64,000 bases of DNA from UBA12481 sp942493265. Lineage in GTDB: Bacteria > Bacteroidota > Bacteroidia > Bacteroidales > UBA12481. The position numbers and the translations under genes were made by a program. A model generated the notes under the pieces. It was given only the letters and a program-made list of their open reading frames with translations. It did no database searches and was not told the DNA's origin. How positions within the stretch are numbered: position 1 is the first letter of the stretch; every line of letters begins with the position of its first letter. Of this stretch, positions 34,754-42,341 are shown in pieces. The stretch covers positions 1,364,001-1,428,000 of the forward strand of contig OW818688.1 in assembly GCA_942493265.1 (NCBI GenBank), given 5' to 3'.

Positions 34754-36475
34754 ATGAAAAAAGCATTTATCTATCTCAGCATCATGGTACTGGCCCTAGG
34801 TATTCTCCCCCTGAACGCCCAGAATAAAATCGAGGTGCCCCTGCGTTTCGACCGCTATTACACCTATGAGGAGGTGAACCAGGCACTGGTCGCCCTGAAC
34901 AAAGCCTATCCCAAACTCACCAAGCTGGAACTCGTTGGCCACAGCGATGAGGGCCGCGAAATCTGGGCCATCACCGTGAACAACCCCGAAACGGGTTCGG
35001 AAATGGATAAGCCGGCGGTGTATGTCGATGGCAATATCCATGGCAATGAGGTGCAGGCAAGCGAAGTATGCCTCTATTTCCTTAACTACATTTTAACCGA
35101 ATATGGTAAGCTCGAACGGGTAACCAAAACCGTTGACCGCTCAGTAATCTATTGTATCCCAACAGTTAATGTGGATGGAAGGTTCCATTGGTTTGCCGAT
35201 GCTAATACCTCCAGCTCGGGTAGGGGTCTGCGCGTGCCTAAAGATGATGACCGCGACGGACTGATCGATGAGGATCCTTCGGAAGATCTGGATGGCGATG
35301 GTTTTATTACCCAGATGCGCATACGCGATACCCTCGGTGATTATAAGGCGGATCCGAAAGATGCCCGGCTGATGGTTCGCGTGGAAAAAGGGGAAAAAGG
35401 TGAATTCCGGATGCTCGGCTCGGAAGGTGTTGATAATGACGATGATGGACGGGCCAATGAGGATGAACCCGGATACATCGATCCCAACCGAAACTTCCCC
35501 TACAACTGGCAGCCTGGCTATGTGCAGGGCGGAGCCGGGAGCTATCCCCTGGAGGGCAAAGGGCTGAAGGCCGTGGCGGATTATCTGTACAACCGGAAAA
35601 ATATTATTGTTGCCTGGGCTTTCCATAATTCGGGCGGCATGATCCTCCGCGGTCCTACCAGCAAAAGCCAGCAGGAGTATGACCGCCGCGATATCGAGGT
35701 TTTCGATTACCTCGGAAAGCACGGCGAGAAAATGATCCCCGGATACAGCTACCTGATTTCATGGAAGGATCTCTATACCACCTGGGGCGATTTCGGTGAT
35801 TTTACCGATGATATCGTGGGTGCCTTTACTCTCGTGGGCGAACTGTTCCAGTCGAACACCGAATCCTACCGCGCCGATACCACCAAACCGGCTTCGGAAA
35901 CCGACCGCTCTACCGAGCGCATCAAATTCAATGATTACCTCACCAACGGCGCCATGTATTCCAACTGGAAAACCTATAAGCACCCGCTGTACGGAAATAT
36001 CGAAATCGGCGGATGGAGCAAGTTCAATTCACGACTGCCACAGCCTTTCATGCTCATGGATCTGGTTCATCGAAACGCTATGGCCGTGTTTGTCAGCGCT
36101 TTCAACCTGCCGCAAATCAAAATGGAGGTGTTCGCAAAGGAAAAAATCGGGAAGGACCTGTACCGTATAAAAGTACGGCTCAACAATTCCAAAGCAGTAT
36201 CCTCCCTCACCTGGCAGTCGGTACGCCTCAAAATTACCCCGATGGATTACCTGAAAGCTGAGGGCAAAAACTGTAAGGTGGTGGCCGGCGGACCCGTCAC
36301 CGACCTGTTCCGGAACGAGGCCTCATACAAGCAATACAAACCCGAAATCCAGTTTTTCCAGATCCCTTCGTACGGCCAGGTGGAATTCCAGTTCCTCGTA
36401 TCCGGCAAGGGTAAGCTCAAACTTGAATATCACTCTGAAAAAGCGACAGATAGCGTAAAAGAAATTGACCTCTGA
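34754..36475 (+). CDS. M14-family zinc carboxypeptidase, exported
   Basis: A 573-residue exported metallocarboxypeptidase (signal MKKAFIYLSIMVLALGILPLNAQ). Zinc motif H96-x2-E99 in GNIHGNEVQASE, third ligand His about 290 in WAFHNSGG, substrate arginine in DPNRNFPYNW, and catalytic Glu about 363 in FTLVGELF, so the active site looks complete. Between zinc motif and arginine there are acidic loops (DDDRDGLIDEDPSEDLDGDGF, DNDDDGRANED) resembling calcium-binding motifs that enlarge the domain. The C-terminal 150 residues form a beta-sandwich. It lies 2 bp after its inactive paralogue and between cytochrome genes; a peptide-feeding role is likely, with no visible link to the cytochromes. Confidence 0.9.
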   Translation: MKKAFIYLSIMVLALGILPLNAQNKIEVPLRFDRYYTYEEVNQALVALNKAYPKLTKLELVGHSDEGREIWAITVNNPETGSEMDKPAVYVDGNIHGNEVQASEVCLYFLNYILTEYGKLERVTKTVDRSVIYCIPTVNVDGRFHWFADANTSSSGRGLRVPKDDDRDGLIDEDPSEDLDGDGFITQMRIRDTLGDYKADPKDARLMVRVEKGEKGEFRMLGSEGVDNDDDGRANEDEPGYIDPNRNFPYNWQPGYVQGGAGSYPLEGKGLKAVADYLYNRKNIIVAWAFHNSGGMILRGPTSKSQQEYDRRDIEVFDYLGKHGEKMIPGYSYLISWKDLYTTWGDFGDFTDDIVGAFTLVGELFQSNTESYRADTTKPASETDRSTERIKFNDYLTNGAMYSNWKTYKHPLYGNIEIGGWSKFNSRLPQPFMLMDLVHRNAMAVFVSAFNLPQIKMEVFAKEKIGKDLYRIKVRLNNSKAVSSLTWQSVRLKITPMDYLKAEGKNCKVVAGGPVTDLFRNEASYKQYKPEIQFFQIPSYGQVEFQFLVSGKGKLKLEYHSEKATDSVKEIDL

Positions 36476-36481
36476 TGCACC

Positions 36482-36507
36482 TTGAAAAGCATAGATTGTT
36501 AACTTTG
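36482..36507 (+). promoter_or_regulatory. Candidate promoter for the 19-heme cytochrome gene
   Basis: TAACTTTG at 36500-36507 matches TAnnTTTG exactly, 27 nt before the ATG; TTG at 36482-36484 is the nearest -33 candidate with a rather short 15-nt spacer. Confidence 0.42.
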
Positions 36508-36533
36508 AAGAGAAGGTACTTAACTATATAGAT

Positions 36534-39344
36534 ATGTTTAGAATACCATTACTGAAATATGCAGGAAAAATCCCGGCACTGATACTTATCTGGCTTACAT
36601 TCAGCTGCTTGCCAACATTCGCCCAATCGAATGAGGAGTGCCTGATGTGTCATGATGATCCGGGATTGTCTATCGAGAAAAACGGTAAGAAATTATCCCT
36701 GTACGTCACGGCAAAAACTATGGCTAATTCCGTGCATAAGGATCTTACCTGCGTAGCCTGTCATGAGGATGCTGCGGTTTCTGAATTTCCTCATCCTGAG
36801 GGACTTCAGCCGGTAAGCTGTGCAAAGTGCCACACCGAGCCTGAGAAGCAGTTTGATGCAGGGGTACACGGACAGGCCAAACGGCTGAAATCGCTGTACG
36901 CACCGGATTGCAAGGAGTGCCACGGAAATCATGATATCCTGTCGCGCACCGATCCCAAATCGCGCACCTATAAGATGAACATTCCGGTTCTATGCGGAAA
37001 ATGCCATCGCGAAGGCGCTCCCGTTGCCCGGATCTATAATATCTCCGAACACAACATTCTCGAAAACTACAGCTCGGATGTTCACGGTATCGGTCTGTTT
37101 AAGAAGGGGTTGATCGTATCGGCAACCTGCAACGATTGTCACGGCAACCACCTCGTACTCCCGCATACCAGTCCGAATTCCACCATCTCGGTAAACAATA
37201 TCGCCAAAACCTGTATGACCTGCCACACCAAAATTGAGGAGGTTCATACCAAAATCATCAAGGGTGCCTTGTGGGAAGAAAAGCCGGGTGCCATCCCTGC
37301 CTGTACCTCCTGCCATATCCCGCACCGGGTGAGCACCCAGAATATCGTGGCCAATATTTCCGACCGCGAGTGCATTAAGTGCCACGAAACCACCAACGTG
37401 ACCAAAATGGTTGGCGATTCGCTGGTTTCCATGCGGGTGAACAAGGACGATCTGGCGAACTCAGTTCACAAGAATATCGCCTGCGTAAAATGCCATTCCG
37501 ATGTATCTTCCAATCTGGCAAGGCCTTGCGAAACCGCCCGGAGGATTGATTGTTCGTCCTGTCATGCCGAAACCTCCGCTTTGTACGCCACCAGCGGACA
37601 CGGTCAGGCATACGACCGCAAGGATCCGAATGCCCCCTATTGCACGGATTGCCACGGTACCCATAAGGCAAAATCGAGATACGATGATACCGCCCCCACC
37701 TACCGGGCCAATATCCCGAATCTCTGTGGCAAGTGCCACCGCGACGACGGTAAGGCCAATAAAACAGCCGATCTGCACCAGAAAAACACGCTGGTCGATT
37801 ATTCCTCGAGTGTTCATGGCAGGGGGTTGACTGAGAAGGGATTAACGGTTAGTGCCGTTTGTACCGATTGTCACTCCACCCACAATATCCTGAAGGAAAC
37901 CGATCCGCTTTCCACCATCTTTGAAAAGAATGTTCCTGCCACCTGCGCCACTTGCCATAAGGGTATTTATGATGAATACATCAAGAGTGATCATGCTATC
38001 ACCAAAGAGGGCGGCAAGCTAAAATACCCGACCTGTGTGGATTGTCATACTTCGCATGTGATCGGGGCAACCGGCGGCGATCAGTTCATGACGGAGGTTA
38101 CCCAGCAATGCGGTACCTGCCATAAGGAAACGGCCGAAACATACATGCTCACCTATCACGGAAAGGCCCATTCACTGGGATATACCAAGGCTGCCAAGTG
38201 TTCCGATTGCCATGGTTCACACACTATCCTGAATGTGAATAACCCGGCATCCTCGGTGGGCAGCGTGAATATCGTGGCCACCTGCCAGAAGTGCCACCCG
38301 GATGCAAACACCCGGTTCACCGGCTATCTCACACATGCCACCCACCACAACAAGGAAAAATACGGGGTGCTGTACTATACTTTCTGGGCCATGACCAGCC
38401 TGCTGATCGGAGTGTTCGCCTTCTTCGGCATCCACCTGATCATGTGGTTCCCGCGGTCGTTCAAGACTCTCCGCGAACGGAAAAAGAAGAAGAAGGAGCA
38501 GGAAACCCTGGCCGATAAATATTTTGTGAGGCGGTTTACCCGCAGCCAGCGGCTTACCCACCTCTTTGTCATCATCAGCTTCCTCATGCTGGCACTCACC
38601 GGAATGATCCTCAAATTCTCCAATATGGCCTGGGCAAATTACCTGGCCAATCTCCTGGGAGGAGCCGAGGTTGCCGGAAATATCCACCGTTTCGGAGCCT
38701 TTATCACCTTCTGCTATTTCGGATTCCACCTGTTCTCACTCATCCGCACCAAAATCAAAAAGCGGATCCCGGTTGGCAAATTCATCTTCGGAAAAAATTC
38801 GCTGATGTTCAATAAGCAGGATCTGCTCGATTTCGGCGCTACCATAAAATGGTTTATCGGCAAGGGCCCGAAACCGCACTACGGTCGCTGGACCTATTGG
38901 GAAAAGTTCGACTATATGGCTGTTTTCTGGGGAGTTGCGGTGATCGGATTCTCAGGATTGATCCTGTGGTTCCCGGAAACCTTTACCAAGATATTCCCGG
39001 GCTGGCTGATCAATGTTGCCCAGATCATCCACAGTGATGAGGCCCTGCTGGCCGTTGGATTCATCTTCACCATCCACTTTTTCAACACCCACCTGCGCCC
39101 GGATGCTTTCCCGATGGATACCGTGATCTTTACCGGACTCGTGCCTTTCGAGGATTTCAAGCACGACCGTCCCCGCGAATATGAAGAACTGAAGGAATCC
39201 GGCCGACTGAAAAAGGTAATGGTGAAAAAAGAAGCCAAGAGCTGGTACTTCAACATTATCAAAACATTCGGATTCTTCTTTGTTGGATTCGGACTGATAC
39301 TGGTGGCATTCATCATCTACTCGATGTTGTTCGGATATAAGTAG
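36534..39344 (+). CDS. Nineteen-heme c-type cytochrome fused to a cytochrome b membrane domain
   Basis: A 936-residue protein. After a signal peptide (PALILIWLTFSCLPTFAQ) come 19 CXXCH motifs between about residues 36 and 590 (first CLMCH, last CQKCH), many in the pattern CxxCHGxH or CxxCHxxH. The heme part appears to consist of two related halves: the segment with CKECHGNHD, CGKCHRE and CNDCHGNH recurs later as CTDCHGTH, CGKCHRDD and CTDCHSTH. From about residue 610 there are about six membrane helices with paired histidines (FGIHLIMW, QRLTHLFV, IHRFGAF, FGFHLFS, IIHSDEAL, FTIHFFNTH) typical of a b-type di-heme cytochrome; the C-terminus is one more helix. Electrons could pass from quinol through b hemes into the periplasmic heme wire within one chain. 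Physiological acceptor unknown. Confidence 0.9.
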   Translation: MFRIPLLKYAGKIPALILIWLTFSCLPTFAQSNEECLMCHDDPGLSIEKNGKKLSLYVTAKTMANSVHKDLTCVACHEDAAVSEFPHPEGLQPVSCAKCHTEPEKQFDAGVHGQAKRLKSLYAPDCKECHGNHDILSRTDPKSRTYKMNIPVLCGKCHREGAPVARIYNISEHNILENYSSDVHGIGLFKKGLIVSATCNDCHGNHLVLPHTSPNSTISVNNIAKTCMTCHTKIEEVHTKIIKGALWEEKPGAIPACTSCHIPHRVSTQNIVANISDRECIKCHETTNVTKMVGDSLVSMRVNKDDLANSVHKNIACVKCHSDVSSNLARPCETARRIDCSSCHAETSALYATSGHGQAYDRKDPNAPYCTDCHGTHKAKSRYDDTAPTYRANIPNLCGKCHRDDGKANKTADLHQKNTLVDYSSSVHGRGLTEKGLTVSAVCTDCHSTHNILKETDPLSTIFEKNVPATCATCHKGIYDEYIKSDHAITKEGGKLKYPTCVDCHTSHVIGATGGDQFMTEVTQQCGTCHKETAETYMLTYHGKAHSLGYTKAAKCSDCHGSHTILNVNNPASSVGSVNIVATCQKCHPDANTRFTGYLTHATHHNKEKYGVLYYTFWAMTSLLIGVFAFFGIHLIMWFPRSFKTLRERKKKKKEQETLADKYFVRRFTRSQRLTHLFVIISFLMLALTGMILKFSNMAWANYLANLLGGAEVAGNIHRFGAFITFCYFGFHLFSLIRTKIKKRIPVGKFIFGKNSLMFNKQDLLDFGATIKWFIGKGPKPHYGRWTYWEKFDYMAVFWGVAVIGFSGLILWFPETFTKIFPGWLINVAQIIHSDEALLAVGFIFTIHFFNTHLRPDAFPMDTVIFTGLVPFEDFKHDRPREYEELKESGRLKKVMVKKEAKSWYFNIIKTFGFFFVGFGLILVAFIIYSMLFGYK

Positions 39345-39354
39345 GAGTGAAAAT

Positions 39355-40975
39355 CCTTTGATCGAAGTTGTACCCACCCCCTGCCCCTCCCTAAAATAGG
39401 GAGGGGTGGAGCTCCGGCAGGATTTTCGGAGCCACAAGCGGGTGGCAGCTTGGTAGATCAACCACCTGGCAGAACCCCGGTAGGGGTGACAGGATTATAG
39501 AAAGGCATCAACAATCACCTACCTAAACCCCGGTAGGGGTGACAGGATTATAGCTGCAAATGATCTCTGGAATTTATTTCACCCCTAACGGGGTTAATGG
39601 TTTGATTCAATCCACCTTGCTATAATCATGTCAGCCCTACGGGCTTGAATTTCAGTACTTTGTCCCCCTCGGAGAAGTGTCATCCCGGCGAACGCCGGGA
39701 CCGTGTCACGCTACTCCGAGTCCCCCTCGGAGCAATTTCATCCTGCCTTTGATCGAAGTTGTACCCACCCCTGACCCCTCCCTAAAATAGGGAGGGGCAG
39801 AGCACCGGCAGGATTTTCGGAGCCACAAGCGGGCGGCAGCTTGGTAAATCAACCACCTGGCAGAACCCCGGTAGGGGTGACAGGATTATAGAAAGGCATC
39901 AACAATCACCTACCTAAACCCCGGTAGGGGTGACAGGATTTTAGCTGCAAATGATCCCTGGAATTTATTCCACCCCTAAAGGGGTTAATGGTTTGATTCA
40001 ATCCACCTTGCCATAATCATGTCAGCCCTACGGGCTTTAATTTCAGTACTTTGTCCCCCTCGGAGAAGTGTCATCCCGGCGAACGCCGGGACCGTGTCAC
40101 GCTACTCCGAGTCTCCCTCGGAGCAATTTCATCCTGCCTTTGATCGAAGTTGTACCCACCCCTGACCCCTCCCTAAAATAGGGAGGGGCAGAGCACCGGC
40201 AGGATTTTCGGAGCCACAAGCGGGCGGCAGCTTGGTAGATCAACCACCTGGCAGAACCCCGGTAGGGGTGACAGGATTATAGAAAGGCATCAACAATCAC
40301 CTACCTAAACCCCGGTAGGGGTGACAGGATTATAGCTGCAAATGATCTCTGGAATTTATTTCACCCCTAACGGGGTTAATGGTTTGATTCAATCCACCTT
40401 GCTATAATCATGTCAGCCCTACGGGCTTGAATTTCAGTACTTTGTCCCCCTCGGAGAAGTGTCATCCGGCGAACACCGGGACTGTGTCACGCTACTCCGA
40501 GTCTCCCCCGGAGCAATTTCATCCTGCCTTTGATCGAAGTTGTACATACCCCCTTCCCCTCCCTAAAATAGGGAGGGGTGGAGCACCGGCAGGATTTTCG
40601 GAGCCACAAGCGGGCGGCAGCTTGGTAGATCAACCACCTGGCAGAACCCCGGTAGGGGTGACAGGATTATAGAAAGGCATCAACAATCACCTACCTAAAC
40701 CCCGGTAGGGGTGACAGGATTTTAGCTGCAAATGATCCCTGGAATTTATTCCACCCCTAAAGGGGTTAATGGTTTGATTCAATCCACCTTGCTATAATCA
40801 TGTCAGCCCTACGGGCTTTAATTTCAGTACTTTGTCCCCCTCGGAGAAGTGTCATCCCGGCGAACGCCGGGACCGTGTCACGCTACTCCGAGTCCCCCTC
40901 GGAGAAGTGTCATCCCGGCGAACGCCGGGACCGTGTCACGCTACTCCGAGTCTCCCCCGGAGCAATTTCATCCTG
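39355..40975. repeat. Tandem array of four ~391-bp repeats
   Basis: Units start at 39355, 39746, 40137 and 40527 (periods 391, 391, 390; the last is 58 bp longer because one hairpin module is duplicated). Each unit contains: a CCCTCCCTA / TAGGGAGGG hairpin; two copies of a motif ending CCCCGGTAGGGGTGACAGGATT; an inverted relative of that motif (CTATAATCATGTCAGCCCTACGGG); and the CTCGGAG hairpin. Units 1 and 3 share variants (ATTTCACCCCTAACGGGG), units 2 and 4 share others (ATTCCACCCCTAAAGGGG), so a two-unit block was duplicated. No credible gene lies in this 1.7-kb gap and no spacers as in CRISPR. Confidence 0.92.
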
Positions 40976-41002
40976 CCTTCGACACCAACGGCAGCGGCAT
41001 AA

Positions 41003-41036
41003 AAAAAGCTCCCCTGTTTTCGCAGGGGAGCTTTTT
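41003..41036. terminator. Bidirectional Rho-independent terminator
   Basis: A perfect 14-bp stem (AAAAAGCTCCCCTG / CAGGGGAGCTTTTT) with a 6-nt loop and A/T-runs on both sides. It is placed to end the minus-strand tetraheme gene, which stops at 41063, and to stop read-through from the repeat array. Confidence 0.88.
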
Positions 41037-41062
41037 ATTTATGGAGCGCTTAAAGCGATAAA

Positions 41063-41560
41063 TTATTTTGCTTTAGCAGGATTCGGGTGCTGAATTTTTG
41101 CCGAATAAGTTTTGTAATCAAATCCTTTAAAGTGCGGACTTTCAGCGTTATGACATTTTTTGCAAAGCTTTTCGTCAGGAATAATCATACCTGCAGCAAT
41201 TGATTTAGCCTGATCTTTCATGATAGCAGCCGATTTGTAAGCACTGCCTGCACCATGACAAGTTTCGCAGGATACCCCTTCAGCAACGGTAATCGTTTGG
41301 GTATCGCTTAACTTCAGACCAGCTGCGGTTGAATGGCATTTCAAGCACTTGGGATCTTTTGCTTCATCACCCTTGAGGCGCAACATGGCTTTAGCATGCG
41401 GTGTGGCAGCCCACTTGTTGTACTGCTCACCCTGCGGCACTTTGTTGTGACACATCTTGCATTTGGCTGCTCCGATGTACTCTTTCGTCTGGGCTTGAGC
41501 CGGTGAAACCGACAAAACCAGGCCGCAAACCAGTACAGCCGATAAAAATTTAGTAAACAT
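41063..41560 (-). CDS. Periplasmic tetraheme cytochrome c (cytochrome c554-like)
   Basis: A 165-residue exported protein (signal MFTKFLSAVLVCGLVLSVSPAQA) with four CXXCH sites (CKMCH, CLKCH, CETCH, CKKCH). The opening KEYIGAAKCKMCH, the segment TPHAKAM and VSCETCHGAGSAY match the cytochrome c554 family, where the four hemes form two stacked pairs. At 140 mature residues it is shorter than the Nitrosomonas protein. It is soluble and so could shuttle electrons between the membrane cytochromes of this region. It has a strong ribosome site (AAGGAGGATTCT before ATG 41560), its own terminator, and is the only cytochrome gene of the group on the minus strand. Confidence 0.9.
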   Translation of the reverse strand: MFTKFLSAVLVCGLVLSVSPAQAQTKEYIGAAKCKMCHNKVPQGEQYNKWAATPHAKAMLRLKGDEAKDPKCLKCHSTAAGLKLSDTQTITVAEGVSCETCHGAGSAYKSAAIMKDQAKSIAAGMIIPDEKLCKKCHNAESPHFKGFDYKTYSAKIQHPNPAKAK

Positions 41561-41696
41561 AGAATCCTCCTTATTAAGTTAATGTTAAGTTGTTAACAAA
41601 CAATCAACTGCCAATATATAAAAATATCTGTATACATGAAACAGTCCATATCTTTTTGCTTTCTTTCGAATACTATCCAAAAGAGTGCCAAATTCT

Positions 41697-41704
41697 TAAT
41701 TTTG
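41697..41704 (+). promoter_or_regulatory. Perfect -7 element TAnnTTTG before the TlpA-like gene
   Basis: TAATTTTG lies 31 nt before the ATG at 41736. No clear -33 box at normal spacing. Divergent from the tetraheme gene. Confidence 0.38.
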
Positions 41705-41735
41705 CGAAAGTTACTTTTTATAAATATATCCGCAT

Positions 41736-42341
41736 TTGAAGATAAAAGAGTTTTTGACCAACAAAATAATCCGTAAACGTTCAGCATGGAGCGTGATTTC
41801 GGATGTTGTTTTTTTCGTATTGATCCTGATGTTCCTGATTCCGGGTACCCGCAGCATCCTCCTTTCGGGAGTGGCCTCAGTTCGCACCCTCATCAGCGGT
41901 CCCGGCAACGCCTCCACCACCAAGGCCCCCCTCAGCCCTGAAAGCTGGAGCTGGCGCCTCACCGGTCCCGATGGCGAAACCATCTCCTTCTCCGACCTGA
42001 AGGGCGAGGTGATCTTCCTTAACCAGTGGGCCACCTGGTGTCCGCCCTGCCGCGCCGAAATGCCCTCTATCGAGAAGCTGTACCTGAAGTACGGTTCGCA
42101 GGTAAAATTTGTTATCCTGACCAGTGAGGATCCTCAAAAAGTGAAGGAATTCATTGATAAACACGGATATACCTTCCCGGTTTATTACGGCAGCGTTGCC
42201 GGCACCGAACTGGCGTCGCGCTCCATCCCCACCACCTCCATCATCAACCGATCAGGCGTGGTGGTGGTGAATAAATCCGGCGCCTATAATTGGAATGCCC
42301 GCAAAATCCGCAATTTAATCACCCGCATGTTGCCCAAATGA
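41736..42341 (+). CDS. Membrane-anchored TlpA/ResA-type thioredoxin-like protein
   Basis: A 201-residue protein with one N-terminal membrane helix (VISDVVFFVLILMFLIPGT) and a thioredoxin domain facing the periplasm. The active site is WATWCPPCRAEMPS; the cis-proline loop is SRSIPTTSII. CPPC sites occur in the TlpA/ResA group, which reduce periplasmic disulfides including those of apocytochrome c heme sites. With 37 heme sites encoded within 13 kb upstream, a role in cytochrome c maturation is reasonable but unproven. Its TGA overlaps the next ATG by 4 bp (ATGA), so it is coupled to the MutS-like gene. Confidence 0.88.
   Translation: MKIKEFLTNKIIRKRSAWSVISDVVFFVLILMFLIPGTRSILLSGVASVRTLISGPGNASTTKAPLSPESWSWRLTGPDGETISFSDLKGEVIFLNQWATWCPPCRAEMPSIEKLYLKYGSQVKFVILTSEDPQKVKEFIDKHGYTFPVYYGSVAGTELASRSIPTTSIINRSGVVVVNKSGAYNWNARKIRNLITRMLPK

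Noticed and set aside
39355..40975. CRISPR array
   Set aside because: Repeats are about 391 bp, contiguous, and contain several palindromes; there are no unique spacers and no cas genes nearby.
40427..41093. Small open frames on the plus strand inside the repeat array
   Set aside because: They translate the CTCGGAG and GGTAGGGG modules (SEKCHPANAGTVSRYSES type peptides), repeat from unit to unit and cross palindromes; not genes.
41586..41605. Second FNR-type site upstream of the tetraheme gene (GTTGTTAACAAAC)
   Set aside because: It is a palindrome but lacks the TGAT/ATCA half sites; probably just AT-rich sequence.
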